A stretch of 64,000 nt of DNA, from assembly GCA_964446945.1 (NCBI GenBank), contig CAYUQO010000002.1:310001-374000 (forward strand), written 5' to 3'. Shown here piece after piece: positions 1-7,857 of the stretch. The DNA is from CAIYRG01 sp964446945. GTDB lineage: Bacteria > Pseudomonadota > Alphaproteobacteria > Micropepsales > Micropepsaceae. Positions within the stretch are counted from its first letter, which is position 1, and every line of letters starts with the position of its first letter. Under the pieces are notes generated by a model. The model was given only the letters and a program-made list of their open reading frames with translations, was not told the DNA's origin and did not search any database. A program made the translations under genes and the position numbers.

Positions 1-30
1 TCGCTGGTGACGCTGTCGCATCCGCTGTGA
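1..30 (+). CDS. 3' end of an unidentified gene cut by the window edge
   Basis: Frame 1 from the first base is open and reads nine residues (SLVTLSHPL) before a TGA at 28-30. The stop lies one base before the stop of the convergent aldehyde dehydrogenase gene, which is what a real gene end would look like here. Too little is present to name a family, and chance cannot be excluded. Confidence 0.35.
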   Translation, partial: SLVTLSHPL

Positions 31-31
31 G

Positions 32-1528
32 TCAGTGACCCGCGGCCGGGTTGTACTCGGCGCCACCGAGGACAATGTTGATCACCTTCTCCTCGGTGTA
101 ACTCAAGAGCTCGCTGATTCCCTCTTCGCGCCCGATGCCGGAATTCTTGAACCCGCCATAGGGCACGCCACGATAATGCTGGCCGACGCCGTTGATCCAG
201 ACATATCCGGCCTGCACCGCCTGCGCGACGCGTAGCGCACGATTGATGTCGTTCGTCCACACCGCGGCCGTCAGGCCGAGTTCGATGTCGTTTGCCATCG
301 CGATGGCTTCGGCTTCGTCGCGGAATTTCAGGATCGACATCACCGGCCCGAACACTTCTTCTTTTGCCAGGCGCATTTTCATCGTGACATCGCCAAACAC
401 CGTCGGCTCGACCCAATAGCCGCGCTGGAACTGTTCGCCCTGCGGTACGCCGCCGCCATGCAGCAGCTTTGCGCCTTCGGTGCGCCCGAGATCGATGTAG
501 GAGAGGACTTTACGGTATTGGGCCTTGTTGTTCACCGGCCCCATATTGGACTGCGGGTCCAGCGGATGGCCCAGCCTGATCTTCCGTACACGGCCGAGAA
601 TGCGCTGAACGACATCATCATAGATGGATTCGTGCAGCATGATGCGGCTCATCGAGCCGCAGGATTGTCCCTGCCAGCCAAAATTCATTCCGCCGACACT
701 GCACGCCGCGACCTTTTCCGGATCGGCATCCGCAAAAGCGATCAGCGGATTTTTGCCGCCGAGTTCCAGTGTCACATACTTGACCGCGGTTTCGGCGGCG
801 GCTTTCTGGATCGCCATGCCGGACGGCGGCTGGCCGATGAACGCGATCCGCTTCACCCGAGGATGGCGCACCAGAGCCTCGCCGGTTTCACGGCCGCCGG
901 TGACAATATTCACGACGCCCGCCGGCAGCACCTGACGGCAGATTTCACCGAGGATCGACGCCGAGAGCGGACTTTGCTCCGATGGTTTCACGACAATGGT
1001 ATTGCCGGAAATGATCGCCGGCGCGATGCGCGATGCGGCAAATCCGATCGGATGATTGAAAGGTATAATTCTCCCGATCACGCCATAGGGCTGGCGGATC
1101 GTCATGTGGATATTGCCGGGAGTCGAAGGAATGGTCTCGCCCTTCAGCTCATAGGCAAGCCCGGCGGCAAAACGCATGCGATCGACGGCAGTATTCACGT
1201 CGCGGCGCATCGGTCCGATCGTGTTGCCGGTGTCGAGCGATTCCAGTTTCGCGATTTCTTCGGTCCGCGCGAGAATGGCGTCGCCGAGTTTGTGGATGTA
1301 ACCGGCGCGCTGCGCCATCGACAGTGCCGCCCAAGCCGGTTGCGCCGCGGCCGCCGCGTCAACTGCCGCCGCCATGTCGGCCGCCGAGCCCATCGGCACG
1401 CGGCCAATCGGCGATTCATCCGCCGGATTTATACTTTCCAGCCACTGACCGTCGCGGCTTTCGACGAGTTCGCCGCCGATCAGCATCAGCCCGGTCACAT
1501 AAGGCTGGCCCGGATTTACTGCATTCAT
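32..1528 (-). CDS. NAD(P)-dependent aldehyde dehydrogenase
   Basis: Aldehyde dehydrogenase superfamily, 498 aa, the usual length. It should oxidise an aldehyde to the carboxylic acid in the cytoplasm. The cofactor-binding part is followed by the general-base glutamate segment (TLELGGKNP) and the catalytic cysteine in the GQSC segment; the C-terminal half has the usual EEVFGPV and GLTAAVWT blocks. I chose the ATG at 1526-1528 because a GGAGGT ribosome site lies just upstream; an in-frame start 39 nt earlier lacks one. It is 22 nt downstream of the aldo/keto reductase and probably co-transcribed, so the pair may interconvert an aldehyde, its alcohol and its acid. The substrate cannot be read from sequence. 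Confidence 0.9.
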   Translation of the reverse strand: MNAVNPGQPYVTGLMLIGGELVESRDGQWLESINPADESPIGRVPMGSAADMAAAVDAAAAAQPAWAALSMAQRAGYIHKLGDAILARTEEIAKLESLDTGNTIGPMRRDVNTAVDRMRFAAGLAYELKGETIPSTPGNIHMTIRQPYGVIGRIIPFNHPIGFAASRIAPAIISGNTIVVKPSEQSPLSASILGEICRQVLPAGVVNIVTGGRETGEALVRHPRVKRIAFIGQPPSGMAIQKAAAETAVKYVTLELGGKNPLIAFADADPEKVAACSVGGMNFGWQGQSCGSMSRIMLHESIYDDVVQRILGRVRKIRLGHPLDPQSNMGPVNNKAQYRKVLSYIDLGRTEGAKLLHGGGVPQGEQFQRGYWVEPTVFGDVTMKMRLAKEEVFGPVMSILKFRDEAEAIAMANDIELGLTAAVWTNDINRALRVAQAVQAGYVWINGVGQHYRGVPYGGFKNSGIGREEGISELLSYTEEKVINIVLGGAEYNPAAGH

Positions 1529-1550
1529 CTTGACCTCCAATTGAAGCGCA

Positions 1551-2501
1551 TCATTTGCCCGCTTCATTCAGTTTTACAATTTCATCCTGCGATAGGTGCA
1601 GCGCCGCGGCGGCGCAGAAATCGCTGACCTGCGCGACATTGGTGGCGCTCGCAATCGGCGCGGTGATGGACGGCCGGGCGATCAGCCAGGCGAGCGCAAC
1701 AGCGGCCGGATTGACTTTATGGGCTTCGGCAACTTCATCGAGCGCCGCGAGTATCCGCTTTCCTTTCGCATTCAGAAAAGCAGACATCCGGCTGCCGCGC
1801 GGACTCTTGGAAAAATCAGCCGGCGACCGGTATTTGCCGGTGAGGAATCCGCTGGCGAGACCGTAATAGGGAATCACGCCGATATTCTCGCGCTCGCACA
1901 GGTGTTCAAGCTCACCTTCGTAATCCGCGCGGTCATAGAGATTGAACCGTGGTTGCAGACATTCGTAGCGCGGCAATTTGCGCGCCTGCGAAACGTCCAA
2001 TGATTCCTGCAATCTCGCCGCGGTAAAATTGGAAGCGCCGATGTGGCGGACTTTGCCCTGCCGAATCAACTCGCCATAGGCTTCGAGCGTCTCCTCCATC
2101 GGAGTCGAGCTGTCGTCACGGTGCGACTGATACAAATCGATGCAGTCAATCTGGAGACGCTTCAGCGAATCTTCGACTCCCGCCATGATGTATTTGCGGG
2201 ACAAGCCGGACTTTCCCGGGCCCATTTCGTGACCAATTTTGGTGAAAATCAGCACCCGCTCGCGCCGGCCACCGCCCTGCTTCAACCATTTGCCGATGAT
2301 GGTTTCGGACTCGCCTCCCTGATTTCCCGGCACAAAGCGCGAATAAGTGTCCGCAGTATCGATCGCATTGAAGCCGCCATCCACGAATGCGTCGAGAATC
2401 CGGAAGCTCATGGCTTCGCTTGCGGTCCAGCCGAGGACGTTACCGCCGAACACGATGGGGGCAATCATCAGCCCGCTCTTGCCCACGCGGCGCATTTCCA
2501 T
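1551..2501 (-). CDS. aldo/keto reductase
   Basis: NADPH-dependent carbonyl reductase of the aldo/keto reductase family, 316 aa, a (beta/alpha)8 barrel acting in the cytoplasm. The tetrad is visible: Asp and Tyr in AIDTADTYS, Lys in LIFTKIG and His in LYQSHRDD. The C-terminal nucleotide-binding part contains PIASATNVAQV. The ATG at 2499-2501 starts the conserved MEMRRVGKSGL segment and follows a GGAG; a start 57 nt further out is open but adds non-family residues. It precedes the aldehyde dehydrogenase by 22 nt and diverges from nikR. The substrate is unknown. Confidence 0.88.
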   Translation of the reverse strand: MEMRRVGKSGLMIAPIVFGGNVLGWTASEAMSFRILDAFVDGGFNAIDTADTYSRFVPGNQGGESETIIGKWLKQGGGRRERVLIFTKIGHEMGPGKSGLSRKYIMAGVEDSLKRLQIDCIDLYQSHRDDSSTPMEETLEAYGELIRQGKVRHIGASNFTAARLQESLDVSQARKLPRYECLQPRFNLYDRADYEGELEHLCERENIGVIPYYGLASGFLTGKYRSPADFSKSPRGSRMSAFLNAKGKRILAALDEVAEAHKVNPAAVALAWLIARPSITAPIASATNVAQVSDFCAAAALHLSQDEIVKLNEAGK

Positions 2502-2593
2502 GGCTTGTCTCCAGCCTCTCCACGCGTGAGTTTGCAATCCGGTCAGGGGCGCTGACAAGGACGAACTCTTAAACGCTTGCCAGAGCTTCGCCG

Positions 2594-2621
2594 GTATGAT
2601 TGTTAGGAGCGAAAATCATAC
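2594..2621 (+). promoter_or_regulatory. NikR operator
   Basis: GTATGA at 2594-2599 and TCATAC at 2616-2621 are separated by exactly 16 bases. This is the GTATGA-N16-TCATAC consensus known for NikR. The symmetry extends to 10-bp perfect arms (CCGGTATGAT / ATCATACCGG, 2591-2624). The right arm ends 9 nt before the nikR start codon, and the only good ribosome-site-like run (AGGAG, 2605-2609) lies between the arms. Nickel-loaded NikR bound here should repress nikR and the nickel permease behind it. Confidence 0.9.
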
Positions 2622-2633
2622 CGGCTTGGCGCC

Positions 2634-3110
2634 ATGCAGCGATTGACCATCACGGTCGACGAGGAATTTGTCGGTGAGCTGGACCGCATCATCGACGGAC
2701 GCGGCTACCAGAACCGTTCCGAGGCGATCCGGGACCTGGCGCGCGCCGGCATGCGGCAATCTGCCGAGGACGCGGGAAAGGGTGGCGATTGTGTCGCGGC
2801 GCTGGTTTACGTCTATGACCACCATGCGCGCGAGTTGTCCAAGCGCCTGACCAGCATCTTTCACGACCATCACGAGCTTTCGCATTCGGCGATGCATGTG
2901 CATCTCGATCACGGAAGCTGCATGGAAGTTGCTGTGCTGCGCGGCGAAGAAGCGCAGGTGCGCCATCTGTCGGAGCACGTCATTGCAGAGCGTGGCGTGC
3001 GCCATGGCCGGCTGGTCTGCGTGCCGGTGACCCAGGAGTCGGAAAAGCACGCGCATCCCGGTGAGTCGAGCCACCGGCATACGCATCTGCATGTGCGCAG
3101 CGCAGGGTGA
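2634..3110 (+). CDS. nikR: nickel-responsive regulator NikR
   Basis: Ribbon-helix-helix repressor that senses Ni(II) and represses nickel uptake, 158 aa. The N-terminal RHH segment (about residues 1-45: TITVDEEFVGELD, RSEAIRDL) is followed by an ACT-like nickel domain. The high-affinity ligands align with E. coli His76, His87, His89 and Cys95 as His77, His88, His90 and Cys96, all offset by one. The His-rich tail (HAHPGESSHRHTHLH) is longer than in E. coli and could bind additional metal. A matching operator overlaps the leader, so autoregulation is likely. Upstream in frame there is a stop at 2604-2606, so ATG 2634 is the only usable start. nicT follows 10 nt later. Confidence 0.96.
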   Translation: MQRLTITVDEEFVGELDRIIDGRGYQNRSEAIRDLARAGMRQSAEDAGKGGDCVAALVYVYDHHARELSKRLTSIFHDHHELSHSAMHVHLDHGSCMEVAVLRGEEAQVRHLSEHVIAERGVRHGRLVCVPVTQESEKHAHPGESSHRHTHLHVRSAG

Positions 3111-3120
3111 CGGCGAGTTG

Positions 3121-4176
3121 ATGAACCACCTGCCGTCGCAGAAATCACGAATGGTCGCCGTCTTCGCGGCCCTGGCCGGCGCGAATCTTGTCGCATGGGG
3201 TTGGGCGATCGCTGCCTTCCACGCCCATCCCGTTCTGCTCGGGACTGCGCTCCTCGCCTACAGCTTCGGGTTGCGCCACGCAGTCGATGCCGACCACATC
3301 GCGGCGATCGATAACGTCACCCGCAAGCTGATGCAGGCCGGAAGCAACCCCGGATGTACCGGATTGTATTTTTCACTCGGCCACTCGACAGTCGTGATCC
3401 TCGGCTCGGCGGGAATCGCCTTCGGCGCCGGCATGATCGGCACGCATTTCCCGGAACTGAAAACGGCCGGAGGATTGATCGGGACCACGGTGTCCGCCGG
3501 CTTTCTGTTCGCGATCGCGATCGCCAATCTGTTCATTCTGGCGGGTGTGTATCGCGCGTTTCAGCGGGTGAAAACTGGCGCACCACTGGAACCAGCCAAT
3601 CTCGATATGGTGTCGGGTGCGGGGCCCCTGGCGCGCATTTTCCGCCCGCTGTTCCGCCTGATCCGTTCTCCCTGCCACATGTACCCGCTGGGACTTCTGT
3701 TCGGGCTGGGCTTCGACACCGCAACCGAAGTCGGTGTGCTGGCGATCTCGGCCGCGGAGGCTGCCAAGGGTCTTTCGATGTGGGCGCTGCTGATTTTCCC
3801 CGCCCTGTTCACCGCCGGAATGGCGCTCGTCGACACGGCGGATTCCATGTTGATGACGCGCGCCTATGGCTGGGCGTTCGTGAGACCGGTGCGCAAGCTC
3901 TATTACAACCTGACGCTCACCGCGGTCTCTGTGCTGGTGGCACTGCTGGTCGGCTCGGTTGAAGCACTCGGCCTGATCGCCGGCATGTTGTCGCTCAACG
4001 GCACGTTCTGGGATGGTGTCATTGCCCTCAACAACCAGTTTGGCGCGATTGGTTACCTGATCATCGCGCTGTTCGCCGCCAGCTGGCTGGTGTCGATCGC
4101 GATTTATCGCTTCAAAGGCTATGACGAGCTGACGGTTGAAGTGGCCGGCGCATCAGTCATTCCCCATGCCGGCTAA
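3121..4176 (+). CDS. nicT: NiCoT-family nickel/cobalt permease (HoxN/NixA/NicT type)
   Basis: High-affinity nickel (or cobalt) uptake permease of the inner membrane, 351 aa, with about eight hydrophobic segments. The family signature is intact: RHAVDADHIAAIDN carries the HX4DH nickel motif, followed by the FSLGHSTVV and GLGFDTATEVG motifs. I placed the start at ATG 3121 rather than the earlier in-frame ATG at 3061, which lies inside nikR. It lies 10 nt after nikR under the same operator, so its role is nickel uptake controlled by nickel supply. No nickel enzyme (urease, hydrogenase) is encoded in this window. Its last 20 nt overlap the convergent XRE regulator gene. Confidence 0.95.
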   Translation: MNHLPSQKSRMVAVFAALAGANLVAWGWAIAAFHAHPVLLGTALLAYSFGLRHAVDADHIAAIDNVTRKLMQAGSNPGCTGLYFSLGHSTVVILGSAGIAFGAGMIGTHFPELKTAGGLIGTTVSAGFLFAIAIANLFILAGVYRAFQRVKTGAPLEPANLDMVSGAGPLARIFRPLFRLIRSPCHMYPLGLLFGLGFDTATEVGVLAISAAEAAKGLSMWALLIFPALFTAGMALVDTADSMLMTRAYGWAFVRPVRKLYYNLTLTAVSVLVALLVGSVEALGLIAGMLSLNGTFWDGVIALNNQFGAIGYLIIALFAASWLVSIAIYRFKGYDELTVEVAGASVIPHAG

Positions 4177-5041
4177 TGAGATTGCGCAGATAATTCGCGG
4201 CCGTCGGTCCCTTCAATGCCCTGCGCCACATGCCTTCAGCCGCGCGCTTGTGCAGTGCCAGCCCTTCCGGCGCGGAAGTGATCATCGCGACGCCGGTGCG
4301 GATATTGGGTTCTTCACCGAGTCGAAACGGACTTAACGATAGCAATTGCCGGTCCGGCTGGCGGAAGATCTGAAAGCCGGTATGCGGCAGCGTCTCGGGA
4401 ACGATGCCGATCTGAATGCCGATCGGATCCTGTTCAATGATATGCGCGAAATGTTCGACTTCGGCACGCGCCACACGGCGCCGCTGCTGCCGGATATCCG
4501 GCGGCAGATCGAGACGCCCGACCATGCCATTGATCAGAAAACGCGATATTTCGGTTGCGGCAATCAGGTTGACGATGGTCGGCTGCCGCCGGCGATAGGT
4601 CTCCTTGCGCTGCTGCAACACCGCTAGGATGTCGTCGACTTCGCCTTCGGCACGCTGCGGGTCATCTTCAGTTTCCGGGATGCTTTCCTTCAGCAACTGC
4701 CCGAGGACCGCGTTGAAATCATCGGAAGCGAGAAGATAGGAAAGCGGCCCGGCCAGCACGATGATGTGCTCGGCGGTTTCCTCGATTTGCCGCATACGTT
4801 CAAAATAAGTCAGTGCCGATGGGATATATTCGACGCCCACACCGAGCAGAGTCGGCAATGACACCTGCAGCAGATCGGCGAGCTTTTGCAGGGTTTCGAT
4901 TTTGACGACTTCGCCTTTTTCGAACCGGTAAAGCGCGGTGCGCGAAATGCCGATGCGGCGCGCCACGTCCTCGGCGGAAAGCCCCGAGCCGAGGCGGAAA
5001 GCCCGCAGCCGGTTACCGATGTCGTCATAACGAAGGGACAA
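4157..5041 (-). CDS. XRE-family transcriptional regulator
   Basis: Protein of 294 aa with an N-terminal Cro/C1-type helix-turn-helix (about residues 5-65: LRAFRLGSGLSAEDVARRIGI, SRTALYRFEKGEV). A roughly 220-residue C-terminal domain that I do not recognise follows; it may be an effector-sensing or oligomerisation region. It is the last gene of the 11-gene minus-strand operon, 9 nt after the 2Fe-2S subunit gene, so it is probably the pathway-specific regulator of the upstream catabolic-looking genes. Its 3' end overlaps nicT by 20 nt in convergent orientation. Confidence 0.85.
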   Translation of the reverse strand: MSLRYDDIGNRLRAFRLGSGLSAEDVARRIGISRTALYRFEKGEVVKIETLQKLADLLQVSLPTLLGVGVEYIPSALTYFERMRQIEETAEHIIVLAGPLSYLLASDDFNAVLGQLLKESIPETEDDPQRAEGEVDDILAVLQQRKETYRRRQPTIVNLIAATEISRFLINGMVGRLDLPPDIRQQRRRVARAEVEHFAHIIEQDPIGIQIGIVPETLPHTGFQIFRQPDRQLLSLSPFRLGEEPNIRTGVAMITSAPEGLALHKRAAEGMWRRALKGPTAANYLRNLISRHGE

Positions 5042-5050
5042 ATGCGCGGC

Positions 5051-5545
5051 TTACGAAGCTTCGCGTCCCGGCTTCAACCGCTGCGCCGCATCGAGTGCTG
5101 CCGCAACAATTCCCTGATAACCGGTGCAGCGGCAGAGATTGCCTGAGATCGCAATCCGGACCTCCTTTTCGGTCGGATCCGGATTGTCGCGCAGGAATTC
5201 CAGCAGCGTCGTCAACATGCCGGGTGTGCAGAATCCGCATTGCAGGCCGTGATTGTCGCGAAACGCTTCCTGCAGCGGGTGCAGCTCATCGTCCGACGGA
5301 GCAATGCCTTCAACCGTCAGAATTTCATGCCCATCGGCTTGCACCGCGAGCATGAGACAGGAACGTGCCGAACGGCCGTCAAACAGAATGGTGCATGCGC
5401 CGCACACGCCATGTTCGCAGCCGAGATGCGTGCCCGTCAGACCCAATTGCTGGCGCATGAAATCGGCCAGCGTGTACCGGACCTCGACTTCTTCCTCGTA
5501 GCGCTTGCCGTTGATGGTGACGGCGATCTTGCGTTTCTCGCTCAT
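5051..5545 (-). CDS. 2Fe-2S subunit of a molybdenum hydroxylase (CoxS/XdhC type)
   Basis: Electron-transfer small subunit of the xanthine dehydrogenase/CO dehydrogenase family, 164 aa. It carries two [2Fe-2S] clusters: a plant-ferredoxin-like one (CEHGVCGACTILFDGRSARSC) and an all-helical one (CGFCTPGM ... GNLCRCTGY). ATG 5543-5545 follows a GGGGAG ribosome site and overlaps the stop of the FAD subunit by 4 nt (ATGA), so the two are translationally coupled. The molybdopterin large subunit that normally completes the enzyme is not adjacent. It may be encoded elsewhere, or the two subunits may serve another partner. Confidence 0.93.
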   Translation of the reverse strand: MSEKRKIAVTINGKRYEEEVEVRYTLADFMRQQLGLTGTHLGCEHGVCGACTILFDGRSARSCLMLAVQADGHEILTVEGIAPSDDELHPLQEAFRDNHGLQCGFCTPGMLTTLLEFLRDNPDPTEKEVRIAISGNLCRCTGYQGIVAAALDAAQRLKPGREAS

Positions 5546-6408
5546 GCTCTCCCCACTCGTCCATGCGCGGCAACCAGCGCCCGGCGCGACATCACGGTCG
5601 CGAGATGCTGGCGGTACGAAGCGGGCGCGTGCACATCCTCGATCGCATCCACTTTCCGGCATTCCTCACATAATTCGCGGAACAATTCTTCCGAGGCGGT
5701 TTTCCCGACCAGCGCCTTTTCGATTTCGCGCATGCGCGTCGGGATCACCGAAACGCCGCCCAAGGTCAGGGATGCGCGTTTGATTTTGCCGTTGGCGTCT
5801 TCTTCCAGCAGCGCGGCAGCCGAGGCAATCGCGAAATCCCCGTGACGGCGGGCGAACTCGACAAAGCCATAACCGTGACCGGCCGGCCAGGACGAGAACG
5901 ACACTTTGGTCAAGAGTTCGTTCGGCTCCAGTGCGGTCGTCATGAAGGTGACCGGAAATTCCGCAAAAGCCACTGTGCGCGTTCCATTCGGCCCCTGGAT
6001 CGTGACCGTCGCATCATGCGCGGCGGCCAGCGTCACCAGTTCTGCCGAAGGATCGAGATGACACAGCGATCCGCCAATGGTGCCGCGATTACGCGTCTGG
6101 CGATGGCCGACATTCAGGATGGCCTCGTGGATGATGGGAAAGCGTGCCTTCACCACATCGGAGAATTCGATATCGCGCTGCCGCGTCATGGCGCCGAACT
6201 CGATCGCGCCCCCGGTCTCCCGGATATAGGACAGGCCGTCCACGCGGTTCAGGTCGATGATGTGGTCCGGCAGCACGTAACGCATGTTCAGCATCGGCAT
6301 CAGCGACTGACCGCCCGCGAGCAGCTTCGCGTTTTCCAGGCGGGCCAGCAGACCGACCGCATCGGAAATCGTGCGCGGATCGTGATACGAAAACGGAGGG
6401 GGTTTCAT
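5542..6408 (-). CDS. FAD-binding subunit of a molybdenum hydroxylase (CoxM type)
   Basis: Medium subunit of the CO dehydrogenase/xanthine dehydrogenase family, 288 aa. It passes electrons between the Fe-S clusters and NAD+ or quinone through FAD. FAD-binding motifs are intact: AKLLAGGQSLMPMLNMR near residue 30 and RNRGTIGGSLCHLDPSAEL near residue 105. The C-terminal CO_deh_flav_C part (FARRHGDFAIASAAALL) is present. It follows the UbiD-like gene by 13 nt and overlaps the small subunit by 4 nt. With CoxS and a CoxG-like protein in the same operon, only the catalytic large subunit is missing. Confidence 0.92.
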   Translation of the reverse strand: MKPPPFSYHDPRTISDAVGLLARLENAKLLAGGQSLMPMLNMRYVLPDHIIDLNRVDGLSYIRETGGAIEFGAMTRQRDIEFSDVVKARFPIIHEAILNVGHRQTRNRGTIGGSLCHLDPSAELVTLAAAHDATVTIQGPNGTRTVAFAEFPVTFMTTALEPNELLTKVSFSSWPAGHGYGFVEFARRHGDFAIASAAALLEEDANGKIKRASLTLGGVSVIPTRMREIEKALVGKTASEELFRELCEECRKVDAIEDVHAPASYRQHLATVMSRRALVAAHGRVGRA

Positions 6409-6421
6409 GGCTGCTTCCTGT

Positions 6422-7849
6422 TCACGCGCGGGGCAGAAACTCGGCGAATTTCGCGCGTATTCTTTCGTCCAATGCTTTTGAATTGCGAACCACGGCCGGG
6501 AATGTATCGCGCCGCGACCATGGTTTGCAGGCGTCGATCACCACGCGGGCATTGCGCCGGTCATTTTCGCTATACACCATCGGGTCGAGCACCGTGCTCC
6601 AGCAGCCGCGCAAAACTTCCATGTCCTCGCGCGGATCAAACCGCGTGCACATGGCCCATATCACCTTATCCATGTCGGCGGGATCAATGTCATCATCAAC
6701 GACGACGACAAAGCGGTTGGCATAGGCGCCGGCGTGGCATTGCGAGGCGATAAGCCCCGCCTGTTTGGCGTGGCCGGCATAAAGTTGGCGGATGGCCACC
6801 GTCAGCCACAGCCTGCTTCCACCCGCCTCATGGGCCCAAACGCCTTTGACCTCAGGGATACCGGCGGCTTCCAGCTGATTCCACACCGCACCGGAACGAT
6901 AGGTGCCGCGATAGAAAGAATCGTCGTCCGGCGGCACACCAGGTATCGCCCCCATGAGAATGGGATTGTTGCGGTGCATGAATGTTTCGATGCGGATGGC
7001 AGGCTCTTTCTTGAGGCCGCCGGCATAGTAGCCGGTCCATTCGCCCAAGGGCCCTTCCGTGATCAGATCGTTCGGATGGATGAAGCCTTCAAAGGCAATC
7101 TCGGCATGTGCGGGTATCGGAAGTCCGGTGCGCGGGCCTTCAATGACTTCGATGGCTTCGCCGAACAATCCTCCTGCTGCGTCAAATTCATTGCTGCCAT
7201 AGGGGATTTCGAGCCCTGCAATCATGAACAGCATTGGATGCATGCCGCAGACCACTGCGACCGGACACGGTTCGCCCTTCTCGTGATAGCTGCGCATGAT
7301 GATGTCGCCATGCTTGCCCTTGGAACACATGACCGAGGCGACGTTCGGTTCATGCGCCTGCACGCGATAGGCGCCGTAATTCACCCAGCCGGTATCACGG
7401 TGTTTCATGATCACCATGTCGCCGGTGCCGATGTAGTAACCGCCATCCAGCTCATGCCATTTCGGCACCGGGATGCGGAACAGGTCGATGTTCTTGCCTT
7501 CATCGACATTTTCAAACAGCGCACCGGACCGCACGATGGCAGGCGGAATCGATTTTGCCTGCTTCATGTAGCGGCGCCAGTAATGCACGAGATCGATGGG
7601 CGATGCGTCGGCGGAATTGCCCAATGTCAGATGGATGCGCCGTACGGATGTGAGAAGATTCGCCAGCACCCGGTGGCCTTTCGGATAGCCGGGAATGTCG
7701 TCAAACAGCACTGCGGGATTGCCGGTCTTGCGCTGGTAGAAATCGACGATCCCGCCGATTTCTTCCTCGCGGCCGGCGCCGGAAATGTGCCGGATTTCTC
7801 CGGCCGCATCCATTTTGGCGATCCAGCTTCTGAGATCCTGTGCCGCCAT
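6422..7849 (-). CDS. UbiD-family decarboxylase
   Basis: Prenylated-FMN-dependent (de)carboxylase family, 475 aa. Members non-oxidatively decarboxylate aromatic or alpha,beta-unsaturated carboxylic acids. The conserved catalytic region is readable as ITEGPLGEWTGYYAGG, carrying the glutamates of the E-x-P-x-G-E signature. ATG 7847-7849 is preceded by a perfect AGGAGGG. It lies 8 nt after a class 2 pyrD and 13 nt before coxM. No UbiX-type prenyl-FMN synthase is encoded in the window, so the cofactor must come from elsewhere. In this operon it is more likely catabolic than ubiquinone-related, but the substrate is not known. Confidence 0.88.
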   Translation of the reverse strand: MAAQDLRSWIAKMDAAGEIRHISGAGREEEIGGIVDFYQRKTGNPAVLFDDIPGYPKGHRVLANLLTSVRRIHLTLGNSADASPIDLVHYWRRYMKQAKSIPPAIVRSGALFENVDEGKNIDLFRIPVPKWHELDGGYYIGTGDMVIMKHRDTGWVNYGAYRVQAHEPNVASVMCSKGKHGDIIMRSYHEKGEPCPVAVVCGMHPMLFMIAGLEIPYGSNEFDAAGGLFGEAIEVIEGPRTGLPIPAHAEIAFEGFIHPNDLITEGPLGEWTGYYAGGLKKEPAIRIETFMHRNNPILMGAIPGVPPDDDSFYRGTYRSGAVWNQLEAAGIPEVKGVWAHEAGGSRLWLTVAIRQLYAGHAKQAGLIASQCHAGAYANRFVVVVDDDIDPADMDKVIWAMCTRFDPREDMEVLRGCWSTVLDPMVYSENDRRNARVVIDACKPWSRRDTFPAVVRNSKALDERIRAKFAEFLPRA

Positions 7850-7857
7850 AAACCCTC

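Noticed and set aside
458..1627. 389-codon open frame antisense to the aldehyde dehydrogenase
   Set aside because: Same shadow effect; the aldehyde dehydrogenase is complete with a ribosome site, and this frame has no family features.
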